Assembly: GCA_040880805.1 (NCBI GenBank)
Contig: JBBDHW010000022.1
Location: forward strand, 54,280-118,279
Direction: 5' to 3'
Length of the DNA stretch: 64,000 nt
Source: Acidimicrobiia bacterium
Lineage (GTDB): Bacteria > Actinomycetota > Acidimicrobiia > IMCC26256 > DASPTH01
In this document: positions 49,605 to 58,147 of the stretch, piece by piece
Numbering within the stretch: position 1 is the first letter of the stretch
How the letters are laid out: every line of letters starts with the position of its first letter
Notes under the pieces: model-generated
What the model saw: the letters and a program-made list of their open reading frames with translations, nothing else
Told to the model about the DNA's origin: nothing
The model's database searches: none
Translations under genes and position numbers: made by a program

Positions 49605-50826
49605 CGCCGGTGCCGAAGACCTCGGCTTGGTGCTCTGCGACGTGCGGTGGGCGACGGGAGATCCGCCACGGCGACTTCGGCGCCTGGAACGGCGCGCCGG
49701 GGTACGTGATCGTGCGGCCGATGTCTTCGTGCTCCACTTCGACCGGAAAGCCGCGTGCGACGAAGTGCTCGTTTGCGAACGCTTCCTCGGGCGACCACAC
49801 CGCGCCCACTGCGATGCCGCGCTGCTGCGCGCCCACGAAGAACTCCTCGGGTGTGAGGTGCTCGGCGAGGAACACGAGCGTGCTGCGCCCGGCGCCGTAG
49901 ATCTCCGTGACGAGCGGGTCCTCGCGCAGGGCAGCGAGGGACACGCCGCCGCGCTCCACGGCGAGATCGAGGAGCACGATCTCGTCGCATTGGTCGCGCA
50001 GTCCGAGCCCGTCGACCCAGTTGCGCAGGTTTTCGAAGTCTTTGGCGTGCCGGGGTGGGAATCCGGTGTTCACGTACCGGCCGTCGACGCATCTGACCTG
50101 CGACTCCTGGGACACGAACGACAGCGCGTGCCGCCCGGTCTGACGGATGACGGTGCTCTTCGCGACCAGCCAGTCGAAGCTGCCGCTCTCCGTCGTGACG
50201 TTCGCCGCCGCGTGCATGCTCACGTCGATGAACTGCCCGCGCCCCGACACGTCGCGCTGGAGGATCGCGGTGAGCACGCTCATCGCCGCGAACGCGCTCG
50301 CGATGTGGAACGCCTGGTTGCCACCGCCGCGCACCGGCGGGATCGTGTGGTCGTCGTAGCCGCAGTTCCACACGGGCCCTCCACCCGCGAGCAGCGTGAG
50401 GTCGGTGGCAGGATCGTCCGTGCGTGATGTGTTGCGCCCGAACGGCGTTACCGACACCCAGATGAGTTCCGGATGGTCGGCACGCTGCTGCTCGTGGTCG
50501 AGGCCGAGCGCCGCGAGCCTGCCGGTGGGTTCGCCTTCGAGCACGATGTCGGCATCGCCGGCGAGACCGCGGAATCGAGTCGCGTCCTCGGTATCGTCGA
50601 GGTCGAGCACGACGCTTCGCTTCGACGTGTTGTAGTTCCACCAATAGAGGCTGCGCTCGGGCCCGGGTTCGTCGTCGAGGAACGGTCCGTAGGCGCGGCT
50701 CGGATGGCCGCCGGGCGGTTCGACCACGATGACGTCGGCGCCGAGGTCGGCGAGGAGCTTGCCCGCCCACGCCGCCTGCTCGCTCGCGAGCTCGACGACG
50801 CGCATGCCATCGAGGGGGCCGGTCAT
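49600..50826 (-). CDS. Class III CoA-transferase, catalytic subunit of a pair
   Basis: 408 residues from ATG 50826 (ATGA overlap with 50823). VVELASEQAAWAGKLLADLGADVIVVEP is the CaiB start. ATDLTLLAGGG keeps the catalytic Asp, and GRGQFIDVSMHAA and EEFFVGAQQRGIAVGAV complete the pattern. It should exchange CoA between carboxylates. The partner gene lacks the Asp, so the pair probably forms a heteromer with this as the active chain. Confidence 0.85.
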   Translation of the reverse strand: MTGPLDGMRVVELASEQAAWAGKLLADLGADVIVVEPPGGHPSRAYGPFLDDEPGPERSLYWWNYNTSKRSVVLDLDDTEDATRFRGLAGDADIVLEGEPTGRLAALGLDHEQQRADHPELIWVSVTPFGRNTSRTDDPATDLTLLAGGGPVWNCGYDDHTIPPVRGGGNQAFHIASAFAAMSVLTAILQRDVSGRGQFIDVSMHAAANVTTESGSFDWLVAKSTVIRQTGRHALSFVSQESQVRCVDGRYVNTGFPPRHAKDFENLRNWVDGLGLRDQCDEIVLLDLAVERGGVSLAALREDPLVTEIYGAGRSTLVFLAEHLTPEEFFVGAQQRGIAVGAVWSPEEAFANEHFVARGFPVEVEHEDIGRTITYPGAPFQAPKSPWRISRRPPHVAEHQAEVFGTGV

Positions 50827-52082
50827 ACGACCTTGTCCTCGTGAAGTGACGCAATCTCGTCGTCGCCGAGGCCGAGTACGTCGCGCAGCACGCCGTCGGT
50901 GTGTTCGCCGAGGCACGGGCTGCCGTGCTCGATCGACCAGTCGGTCTCCGACATGTGCACCGGGATGCCGTCGACGCGGACGTCGCCGATCTCGGTGTGG
51001 TGCGCGATTGGCCACAGCCCGAACTCACTCGTGCCCGGGTCGCGGTCGATGCGGTCCTCGGGCGATGCGACCACTGACGCGGGGACACCTGCAGCGCGGA
51101 TTCGCTCCGCGGTGCTGTGGCGGTCGCGCGTCTTCGTCCACGCTTCCATCTGCGCGTCGAGCGCGTCCTGGCTACCGAGACGGCCGTCGATCGTCGCGTA
51201 CCGCGCGTCCTTCGCCCACGGCTCGTCGATCACCGCCGCGAGGCGCGCCCAGTCGTCGTCGTCACGACACGCGATCGCGATCCATTCGTCGTCGCCCGCC
51301 GCGGCGTAGATGTTGTGCGGCGCCATCGCGGGCGCGTGGCTCCGGTTGGAGTTCGGCTGCCCCGCACGCCGGAGCGGGCGCCCGTTCACCGTGTAGTCGA
51401 GGAGGTCGGGACCGCACAGCGACAAGCCGGCCTCCGTGCATCCCATGTCGATCCACTGGCCCTCGCCGGTGCGGTTGCGGTGGATCAATCCGGCGAGGAT
51501 CGCGACGGCCATGTAGTTGGCGCCCATGTGGTCCATGTAGGAGAAGCCCCAGCCCGCGGGTGGGAGGTCGGGGAGCCCGCTGCTGAAGGTGAGCCCGCAG
51601 ATCGCCTGCACGATCGGCCCCCAGGTGCGGAAGCTCGAGTACGGGCCGCTCGCGCCGAAACCGGAGTTCGACACGTACACGATGTCTTCCTTGAGGCGTT
51701 GCAGCTCGTCGTACGGGAATCCCATACGCGCGAACACGCCCGCCGCGAAGTTCTCGGTGACCGCGTCGGACACCGCGACGAGCTTGCGAAGGAGTTCCTT
51801 GCCGCGCTCCTGGCGGAGATCGATGGTGATCCCGAGCTTCTCGACGTTGTGGTTGTTGAACGCGCCGCCGAGGTTCACGCCGCGCCGCTCGTCGACGTAC
51901 GGAGGAACCCCGCGCAAGATGTCCCAGCTGCCCTGACGGACCGGATCCTCGACGCGGATCACCTGAGCGCCGAACGCGGCGAGAAACTTCGTCGCGCCCG
52001 CGCCCGCGAGCTGGCCGGTGAGATCGCAGATTCGGAGATGTGAGAGGGCGGACGACCCCGAGGTCGGCAGCGTTGGTGCCAC
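50823..52082 (-). CDS. Class III CoA-transferase, subunit without catalytic Asp
   Basis: 419 residues from GTG 52082. CaiB fold: LRICDLTGQLAGAGATKFLAAFGAQVIRVED, YVSNSGFGASGPYSSFRTWGPIVQAICGLTF, GEGQWIDMGCTEAG. At the position of the nucleophilic Asp the sequence reads RTWGPIVQA, with no acid. In heteromeric class III enzymes only one subunit carries the Asp; the neighbour at 49600 does. A TAGGAT box 8 nt before the GTG suggests a leaderless start. Confidence 0.82.
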   Translation of the reverse strand: MAPTLPTSGSSALSHLRICDLTGQLAGAGATKFLAAFGAQVIRVEDPVRQGSWDILRGVPPYVDERRGVNLGGAFNNHNVEKLGITIDLRQERGKELLRKLVAVSDAVTENFAAGVFARMGFPYDELQRLKEDIVYVSNSGFGASGPYSSFRTWGPIVQAICGLTFSSGLPDLPPAGWGFSYMDHMGANYMAVAILAGLIHRNRTGEGQWIDMGCTEAGLSLCGPDLLDYTVNGRPLRRAGQPNSNRSHAPAMAPHNIYAAAGDDEWIAIACRDDDDWARLAAVIDEPWAKDARYATIDGRLGSQDALDAQMEAWTKTRDRHSTAERIRAAGVPASVVASPEDRIDRDPGTSEFGLWPIAHHTEIGDVRVDGIPVHMSETDWSIEHGSPCLGEHTDGVLRDVLGLGDDEIASLHEDKVV

Positions 52083-52090
52083 GGCGGGGA

Positions 52091-52096
52091 ATCCTA
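52091..52096 (-). promoter_or_regulatory. -10 box of CoA-transferase pair
   Basis: TAGGAT on the minus strand, 8 nt before GTG 52082. Confidence 0.4.
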
Positions 52097-52097
52097 A

Positions 52098-52153
52098 CGA
52101 TGGGTCGCTCAACTGCGAGCCGGGGTACCCGGCTCGCGGACGTTTCGCTCCTG
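52098..52153 (+). repeat. Dispersed palindromic repeat
   Basis: CGATGGGTCGCTCAACT, palindrome GCGAGCCGGG-GTA-CCCGGCTCGC (52115-52137), then GGACGTTTCGCTCCTG. Same orientation as the copies at 10287. It lies between the divergent starts at 52082 and 52177. Confidence 0.8.
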
Positions 52154-52164
52154 TGCGGTCGCAA

Positions 52165-52170
52165 TACACT
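52165..52170 (+). promoter_or_regulatory. -10 box of small gene at 52177
   Basis: TACACT, 6 nt before GTG 52177. Confidence 0.4.
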
Positions 52171-52176
52171 CGCCGG

Positions 52177-52335
52177 GTGGCCGCGGAGTACGTGTGGACC
52201 GGCGAATCGCTGGTGGTGCTGTCGTCCGAAGAGGTCGTGGATCTGTACCGACAGCTCGAAGAGGCCGCTGCGTATCCCGAGCGACGCCGCCCGAGCGACG
52301 CAGAGGTCGTGCACGTCCGCTCCGAATATCTCTGA
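52177..52335 (+). CDS. Small hypothetical protein
   Basis: 52 residues from GTG 52177: AAEYVWTGESLVVLSSEEVVDLYRQ and so on, largely acidic and helical, ending VVHVRSEYL. No family was recognised. Support comes from a leaderless-type box at 6 nt, a sensible reading frame and the fact that it fills the gap before the convergent gene at 52338. Confidence 0.5.
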   Translation: MAAEYVWTGESLVVLSSEEVVDLYRQLEEAAAYPERRRPSDAEVVHVRSEYL

Positions 52336-52337
52336 AG

Positions 52338-52739
52338 CTAACGCGGAGCGGGTTCGAGCCGGAACACCGGGTGGTCGGCGGGGTCGGGCAACTTCTTCCA
52401 GTAGGTCTCGACGGTCCTGCCGGCTTTGGCGCGGTACGCGTCGATGATCGGCGGTCGCTCGTTTTCGGGCACGTCGGTCGCCCGATAGCGCTGTGGCCCC
52501 TGCTTGTTGCGAATCTCGACTGCTCCGGCGGTGCGTACGTTCCGCACCCACTCCGATTCCCCGCGCGTCGACACGATGTAGCGCGTGCCGTCGACGTCGA
52601 TCGGGATCACGGGGATCGTCTGCTCGTCTCCGGTCGAGCGACCCGGAACCGCAAGTGTCTCGGTGCCCGACATCCCGGTCTTCATCGCGAGCTTGTTGAA
52701 CACCTTGCTCGTGAATGCGGGAGGCTTCAGGTACGCCAT
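52338..52739 (-). CDS. Deazaflavin (F420)-dependent nitroreductase family protein (Ddn-like)
   Basis: 133 residues from ATG 52739. Split-barrel fold: TLAVPGRSTGDEQTIPVIPIDVDGTRYIVSTRGESEWVRNVRTAG matches Ddn-type F420 quinone/nitro reductases, which bind F420 through the SxxxWVRN region. It lies 7 bp after the P450 gene and is probably co-transcribed. Reduction of quinones or nitro groups with F420H2 is expected. Confidence 0.85.
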   Translation of the reverse strand: MAYLKPPAFTSKVFNKLAMKTGMSGTETLAVPGRSTGDEQTIPVIPIDVDGTRYIVSTRGESEWVRNVRTAGAVEIRNKQGPQRYRATDVPENERPPIIDAYRAKAGRTVETYWKKLPDPADHPVFRLEPAPR

Positions 52740-52746
52740 CGGAATC

Positions 52747-53976
52747 TCAGCGGAGGTGGATGGGGACCTTCGCGTAGCCGCGCACGGTGCTGGTGTGCAC
52801 CCACTCGAGCTCGGCGTCGTCGATGTCCCAGGTGGGGAAACGCTGGAGTGTCTCTTCGATTGCGATGCGCGATTCGAGCCGCGCGAGCGCCGCACCCACG
52901 CAGAAGTGCGTTCCGTACCCGAATGCGGTGTGCCGGTCGATCTTGCGGCGCACGTCGAACACGTCGGCGTTCTCGAAGTGCCGTTCGTCGCGGTCGGCGC
53001 TGCCGTTCAGCAGTATCAGCTTCGAGTCTTTCGGAAGCGTCTTGCCGTGGTATTCGAGGTCGCGGTTCACCCAGCGCGCGTTCACCGGCGACGGCGCCTC
53101 GTACCGCAGCATCTCCTCGATGCCGTTCGGGATGACGCTCGGGTCGTCGACGAGGATCGTGCGCTCGTGGGGGTTGCGCGCGAGCAGCACCGCGGCCCAG
53201 GAGAGCAACCTGGCGACGGTCTCGGTGCCCGCGATCGACAGGAGCGTGACGAACGCGCCGATCTCCGCGTCGGTCAGCTTGCGCGAGCTGCCGTCGAGCT
53301 CCTCGAGATCGGAGTGCACGAGCACGGAGATGAGGTCGTCCTCGGGCTCCTTGCGACGGTCTTCGAGCATGGCGGGGAGCATCCCGAAGAGGCTCTGCGT
53401 GGTCAGGTTCTGGATCTCCTCCGGCGTCCGCCGGCCGACGAGGCCGTCCTCGCCCTGCTCCATGTGGAACGCGCTGTCGACCCCCCGGCGCCATTCGTCG
53501 GCGGCTGCTTCGGGGAACCCGAGGAGGGCGAGGATCACGGCCGGCGGGACGAGCGCGGCAAAGTCGTCGACGAAGTCGAAGCTTTCCTCGCCCATAAACT
53601 GGTCGAGGTAGCCCGAGCAGAGCCGCCGAACGCGACCCTCGAGTCCGTTGATCGCGCGCGGCGTGAATGCGCGGCTCACCAACTTGCGCAGGTGCGTGTG
53701 CTCCGGCGGGTCCATGAAGATCATCATCCCGCCGCCGGAGGTCTTCTCGGGCGTCATCATCTCGACGACGGTCATGTGCGCCGAACTGAACGTGTTGGTG
53801 TCGAGCATCGCGGGCAGCACGTCGTCGAAGCGGCTCAGCGCGAAGAACCCGTACGTGTCGTTCCAATAGAGCGGCGCCTCGTCGCGCAGCCGCTTCCACA
53901 CCGCGTGGGCGTTCGCGTCGACCTCGTAGTCGTACGGGTCGTAGTAGGGCTCGGCTCGTTCCAGGATGCTGGTCAC
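52747..53976 (-). CDS. Cytochrome P450
   Basis: 409 residues from GTG 53976. I-helix AGTETVARL near residue 250, ExxR in EEMLRYEAP, and heme motif FGYGTHFCVGAALARLE with Cys359 as axial ligand. MDPPEHTHLRKLVSRAF is the usual C-helix. It hydroxylates a hydrophobic substrate and needs a ferredoxin; the [3Fe-4S] ferredoxin at 5111 is a candidate. TAACGT, formed partly by the stop codon of the upstream gene, lies 7 nt before the start. Confidence 0.93.
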   Translation of the reverse strand: MTSILERAEPYYDPYDYEVDANAHAVWKRLRDEAPLYWNDTYGFFALSRFDDVLPAMLDTNTFSSAHMTVVEMMTPEKTSGGGMMIFMDPPEHTHLRKLVSRAFTPRAINGLEGRVRRLCSGYLDQFMGEESFDFVDDFAALVPPAVILALLGFPEAAADEWRRGVDSAFHMEQGEDGLVGRRTPEEIQNLTTQSLFGMLPAMLEDRRKEPEDDLISVLVHSDLEELDGSSRKLTDAEIGAFVTLLSIAGTETVARLLSWAAVLLARNPHERTILVDDPSVIPNGIEEMLRYEAPSPVNARWVNRDLEYHGKTLPKDSKLILLNGSADRDERHFENADVFDVRRKIDRHTAFGYGTHFCVGAALARLESRIAIEETLQRFPTWDIDDAELEWVHTSTVRGYAKVPIHLR

Positions 53977-53983
53977 GGACTAG

Positions 53984-53989
53984 ACGTTA
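53984..53989 (-). promoter_or_regulatory. -10 box of P450 gene
   Basis: TAACGT on the minus strand, 7 nt before GTG 53976. Its first three bases are the stop codon of the upstream molybdoenzyme gene. Confidence 0.4.
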
Positions 53990-56341
53990 CCGGCGGGCCG
54001 CCCGGAGCGCCGCCAGGACACGGGACGGATCGAGGGGCTGGTCGGTGACCGTCGCGCCCGCCTGCGCGAGCGCGTCGGCCACCGCGTTGAACACCGCCGG
54101 TGGCGCGCCGATCGCGCCGCCCTCGCCAACGCCCTTGAAGCCGCCCGGCGTGGTGGCCGCGGTCTCGATGTGGTGGCACTCGACGTCGGGAATCTCGGCT
54201 GCGGTGGGGATGAGGTAGTCGAGGAAGGTCGATGCCAGCGGATTCCCGTCGTCGTCGTAGACGTTGTGCTCGTAGAGCACGCCGCCGATCCCCTGCGCGA
54301 CACCGCCCGCGATCTGGCCCTCGACGATGTTCGGATTGATCATCACGCCGCAGTCCTCGCTCACCACGTAGCGCAGGAGCGCGACGGTCCCGGTCTCGGG
54401 ATCCACCTCGCAGGTGCACGCGTGGCAGGCGTTCGACCACACGCCGTCGGGTGCCTTGTAGCGGTACATCACCTCGAGCACCGGGTCGATGTCGTCGGGG
54501 AGGTCTCCCGGGTTCATGTGCGCAGATCGTGCGACCTGCGTGAGCGTGACCGACTTCGCCGGTGTGCCCACCACCGTGATCACGCTCTCCTCCATCTGGA
54601 GGTCCTCCGGGGCGGCCTCGAGGAGGTGCCCGGCGATCGCGAAGGCCTTCTCCGAAAGCAAGATCGCGGCGCCGTGGACCGCGGCGCCGATCATCGGGCC
54701 GCTGCGGCTCCCGCCCGTACCTGGCCCATACGGCGTGGCTTCGGTGTCGCCTTGATGGACGGTGACGTCGTCGAGATGCACGCCGAGGAACTCCGCGGTG
54801 AGCTGTGCGGTGGTGGTTTCGAGACCCTGGCCGTGCGCGCCCGACGCGATGTACACGTCGACGTGGCCGTCGGGCGCGATGCGCAGATGCGCGGGCTCGT
54901 TGCCGTACGGGCCGAACCGAGTCTGCGGCTCGACGTAGAGCGCGAACCCGATGCCCAGCAGGCGTCCGTCGGCCTTCGCCCTCGCTTGCTCCGCGCGGAA
55001 GTCGTCGTAGCCGATCTCCGTGACGCACTGCTCGAGCGTCTCTTCGGGGGACACGTTGTCGATGAACTGGCCACCGGCCGAGGTGTACGGAAGCTCGGAT
55101 CGGTGGAGCACGTTACGACGGCGCAGCTCGACGGGGTCCATCCCGACTGCACGCGCCACGACGTCGACCATCTCTTCGCGCGCGACGGTTTCCATCATCC
55201 ACGGCCCGCGGTACGCGGCCTTGCCGCACGTGTTGGTCCACACCTGCGTGGTCTTGAAGCCGAGCTGCGGAACGCGGTACGGACCCGTGAGCAGTGGGCA
55301 CGACAGCATGCCCGCGCTCCCACCGCCGATCGGGTACGCGCCGGAGTCGTCGAGGTGATCGACGTACGCACCGAGGAAGTGCCCGTCGTCGTCGACCGCC
55401 ATCGTGACCGTCATCTTCTCGATCCGCGCGTGCGCGGACGCGATGAGGTGCTCGTGGCGATCCTCGATCCATTTGACGGTCTTCTTGAGCAGGTACGCGG
55501 CGAGGACCACCGTCTGCTCCTCGCGACCCACGAACGACTTGAGCCCGAAGCCCCCACCGACGTCGCCGATCTGCACGCGCACGTTGTTCTCGGGGAGCCC
55601 GGTGACGCGGCTGAACGCGAGCCGGGCTTCGTGCGGGTTCTGGCTCGAGAACCAGACGTCGAGTTGGTGGTCGAACGGGTCGAAGCGAGCTACGACGCCG
55701 CGACACTCCATCGGCACCATGCTGTAGCGGTGCTGGCGCAACGTCTCGGTGACGGTGTGCGCGGCGCCGTCGAACACCTCCTGGAGCTCGGGCGCGATCG
55801 GGCCGCCCGTCATCATGGCGATGTTGGCCGGCCGGTTCGGGTGGACCGTCTCGGTGTTGGCCGCGGCTGACTCGTAGTCGATGACGGCGGGAAGCTGCTC
55901 GTAGTCGACCTCCACGAGCTCGGCCGCGTCCTCGGCGAGGTACCGGTTCTCGGCGATGACCAGCGCGATCGGGTCGCCGACGAAGCGGACGTCGTCCTGC
56001 GCGAGAGGGAAGATCGGAGCCATGAAGTCTTCGGCCCCCTGGAAGAGGCTCGGGAGCATCGATCCCGCGACCTTGTCGTTGATGTCGGCGGCGGTGAACA
56101 CCGCGACGACGCCGGCCGCGCTCCGCGCCGCGTCGACATCGAGGCGCGTGATGCCGGCGCGGGCCACGTCGCTGCGCACGAACGTCGCGTGCAGCATCCC
56201 CTTGAGCGACACGTCGTCGACGTACCGGCCGCGGCCGGTGAGCAGCCGGGGGTCTTCCTTCCGGAGCACCTTCTGGCCCACGAAACGGCCGGCTGTCCGT
56301 TCGGGCACGGAGCCGGCCGTCATGGGAGTCGTGTTCACCAT
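53987..56341 (-). CDS. Molybdenum hydroxylase large subunit (xanthine dehydrogenase / CoxL-like)
   Basis: 784 residues. VGQKVLRKEDPRLLTGRGRYVDD opens the family; IGDVGGGFGLKS binds the molybdopterin, and VGEGGAIGAPPA holds the catalytic Glu near the end. The active-site loop reads AAYRGPW near residue 377, not the VAYRCSFR of true form I CO dehydrogenase, so an aldehyde- or N-heterocycle-type hydroxylase is more likely. The usual FAD and iron-sulfur subunits are not adjacent. Both this gene and the divergent gene at 56366 have leaderless-type boxes. Confidence 0.88.
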   Translation of the reverse strand: MVNTTPMTAGSVPERTAGRFVGQKVLRKEDPRLLTGRGRYVDDVSLKGMLHATFVRSDVARAGITRLDVDAARSAAGVVAVFTAADINDKVAGSMLPSLFQGAEDFMAPIFPLAQDDVRFVGDPIALVIAENRYLAEDAAELVEVDYEQLPAVIDYESAAANTETVHPNRPANIAMMTGGPIAPELQEVFDGAAHTVTETLRQHRYSMVPMECRGVVARFDPFDHQLDVWFSSQNPHEARLAFSRVTGLPENNVRVQIGDVGGGFGLKSFVGREEQTVVLAAYLLKKTVKWIEDRHEHLIASAHARIEKMTVTMAVDDDGHFLGAYVDHLDDSGAYPIGGGSAGMLSCPLLTGPYRVPQLGFKTTQVWTNTCGKAAYRGPWMMETVAREEMVDVVARAVGMDPVELRRRNVLHRSELPYTSAGGQFIDNVSPEETLEQCVTEIGYDDFRAEQARAKADGRLLGIGFALYVEPQTRFGPYGNEPAHLRIAPDGHVDVYIASGAHGQGLETTTAQLTAEFLGVHLDDVTVHQGDTEATPYGPGTGGSRSGPMIGAAVHGAAILLSEKAFAIAGHLLEAAPEDLQMEESVITVVGTPAKSVTLTQVARSAHMNPGDLPDDIDPVLEVMYRYKAPDGVWSNACHACTCEVDPETGTVALLRYVVSEDCGVMINPNIVEGQIAGGVAQGIGGVLYEHNVYDDDGNPLASTFLDYLIPTAAEIPDVECHHIETAATTPGGFKGVGEGGAIGAPPAVFNAVADALAQAGATVTDQPLDPSRVLAALRAARR

Positions 56342-56347
56342 CGGCCA

Positions 56348-56353
56348 AACGTA
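56348..56353 (-). promoter_or_regulatory. -10 box of molybdoenzyme gene
   Basis: TACGTT on the minus strand, 6 nt before ATG 56341. It shares two base pairs with the opposing box at 56352. Confidence 0.5.
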
Positions 56354-56357
56354 ACAT
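56352..56357 (+). promoter_or_regulatory. -10 box of hydrolase gene at 56366
   Basis: TAACAT, 8 nt before GTG 56366, in the same 24-bp gap as the opposite-strand box. Confidence 0.5.
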
Positions 56358-56365
56358 CAGCCATC

Positions 56366-57730
56366 GTGGACGGGTCCGGGATCACCGCGGTCGAGGTTGC
56401 CGGGGTCGACGGCATCGGCGTGTTTGCGGACGTCCGCTACGAGCGCGTGTGGGGAACGGTGCGCGGGGTGATCGCCTCCCACGAGGACGTGGTCGGGCTC
56501 GACCGGCTTCCGAGCCCGTACGAATACGAGTCCGAGTTCGAAGTGCTGCGGCCGGTCGATCGTGGGCAGCGGTCCGCAGTGCTCGTCGACGCCGAGAACC
56601 GCGGCGGACCCTCGATGCTCGGTCTCGTGACGGGCGTGCCGTTGCGCGGGAGTCCGCCATCCGCGGTGACATACCCGGTGGGGATGGGCGACGGATGTCT
56701 GTTCGACACCGGCCTTGCGTACGCGCGGGTCCAATGGCAGACCGATCACTGCGCGAGCGTGCCCGCGGACGCGCAGGGGATCGGCCTGGTGATCGTGCGC
56801 GACTTCGGGCGGTATCTCGCCGACGATTTCGACCAGCGCGTGCTCGCGGGCGCGAGCCAATCGGCATGGTTCGTGAACACGCTGATCGCAGAGGGATTCA
56901 ATGTCGACCCGGTCGACGGCACCGGGGTCTATGGGGGCGCACTCGCGTATCTGTCAGCCGGCAACTGGCTCGCGCTCAACCGCCTCGCCGACGACGGCGC
57001 GCCGCAGTATCCCTACGTTCGTCCCGAACGAGCACCACTCACCGCCGCGGAGATCCTGTCGCGTCCCGAGTCCGACCCGTTCTTCGTCGACATCACCAGC
57101 TACACCGAGTACTACCGGCTCCGGGGGAGTGTGTTCGCGTCGGCGTCGCTCCCGGCTCCGGCCCGCCACTACGACTTCCCGGCGCCGCACGCGCCGGCGA
57201 TGCCCATTCTCGCGTCGGCCGCGTTCGAATTGATGGGGTGCAACGGCGGCGTGGAGATCCCGCTCAATCCGATCCAGTCGGGCGCGTACGCGCGGGCCCT
57301 GCTCGTCGGCCTCGTCGCCGATCCCGACGCGCTCCCGCCCTCGAGCTGGTTCGAGCTCGGGCCGGCGCCCGAGCCGTCGGAGTACTTCAACGCGTTGCCC
57401 GGAGTGATGCTGCAGGTCCCGCGCGTCGACGCCGACGCACAACCGATCGGTGGCGTGCGCTTCCCCGACGTCGAGTTACCGCTCGGGCGCGCCGAACCGG
57501 TGGCGCTGCCGCCCTGCGGCGCGTCGTCGATCACGGACGCCTGCGGCAACTTCGGCGGCTGGCAGCCGTTCAGTGCCAGCGAGCTCGCGCGTCGCTACGG
57601 ATCCGTCGACGCGTATGCGGAGCGCTACGCCAAGCTCGCCGACAGCCTGCTCGCCGACGGCTTTCTCCTGCCCCGCGACCGCGACATCATGATCGAGTCC
57701 GCCCGCCGCCACTTCACGAGTGCAACGTGA
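56366..57730 (+). CDS. Alpha/beta hydrolase domain protein (Abhydrolase_10-like)
   Basis: 454 residues from GTG 56366. An N-terminal beta-rich part (FADVRYERVWGTVRGVIA) precedes the hydrolase-like core. LAGASQSAWFVNTLI resembles the GxSQS nucleophile elbow of PF20091 proteins, and YEYESEFEVLRP and GGVEIPLNPIQSG are shared features. No signal peptide is seen. The substrate is unknown. Assignment rests on family resemblance and the elbow. Confidence 0.65.
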   Translation: MDGSGITAVEVAGVDGIGVFADVRYERVWGTVRGVIASHEDVVGLDRLPSPYEYESEFEVLRPVDRGQRSAVLVDAENRGGPSMLGLVTGVPLRGSPPSAVTYPVGMGDGCLFDTGLAYARVQWQTDHCASVPADAQGIGLVIVRDFGRYLADDFDQRVLAGASQSAWFVNTLIAEGFNVDPVDGTGVYGGALAYLSAGNWLALNRLADDGAPQYPYVRPERAPLTAAEILSRPESDPFFVDITSYTEYYRLRGSVFASASLPAPARHYDFPAPHAPAMPILASAAFELMGCNGGVEIPLNPIQSGAYARALLVGLVADPDALPPSSWFELGPAPEPSEYFNALPGVMLQVPRVDADAQPIGGVRFPDVELPLGRAEPVALPPCGASSITDACGNFGGWQPFSASELARRYGSVDAYAERYAKLADSLLADGFLLPRDRDIMIESARRHFTSAT

Positions 57731-57761
57731 ACTGATCGGCGCACGGCTCGTCCGCATCTTG

Positions 57762-58139
57762 TCATCGCGCTCCCGCCAGAGGATGCGTCAACCTGCCGAT
57801 CGGTGCTTGCCGTTGCGGCCGTCTTGGCCTACGCGATGGGCGGGGCGGATCCGTGAACCCGTTCAGGGCAAGCAGTTCGCGAGTGTCGGCCAGTGCACGC
57901 ACCGCCGGCGCATACGAGTCAGGCGACGGTTCGAACCCCGGGAGGATGTGCTGAAACAGGAGCTGGTAACGGGCGACGTCGGCCGTGCAGAACTCGACGA
58001 AGCGCCGCGCGCTCGCCAGCAGCACCTTGGGGGGATCATCGCTTTCGAAGGGCTCAGCCACGTGCGCCGCGAAGTCGGCGGCGGCCTGGCCGGTCGCCAA
58101 GCTTCTCCGGGGAGAGCGGAAACCGGCGATCGCTCGCAT
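57762..58139 (-). pseudogene. Remnant of a TetR-type regulator (ligand domain only)
   Basis: The stretch from about 58091 to 57850 reads AAADFAAHVAEPFESDDPPK and then TADVARYQLLFQHILPGFEPSPDSYAPAVRALAD, a TetR C-terminal domain. The DNA-binding N-terminus is missing, and after NGFTDPP the sequence turns to Arg/Pro-rich text typical of a shifted frame. The remnant is bracketed by 15-bp direct repeats. This is the only recognisable content of the 57731-58236 gap. Confidence 0.6.
57793..57807 (+). repeat. Direct repeat, left copy
   Basis: CTGCCGATCGGTGCT, identical to 58148-58162. The two copies bracket the TetR remnant. Confidence 0.7.
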
Positions 58140-58147
58140 GCGCGAGA

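Noticed and set aside
53987-56341. True carbon monoxide dehydrogenase CoxL
   Set aside because: The VAYRCSFR loop of form I CO dehydrogenase is absent (AYRGPW instead) and the coxM and coxS genes are not adjacent.
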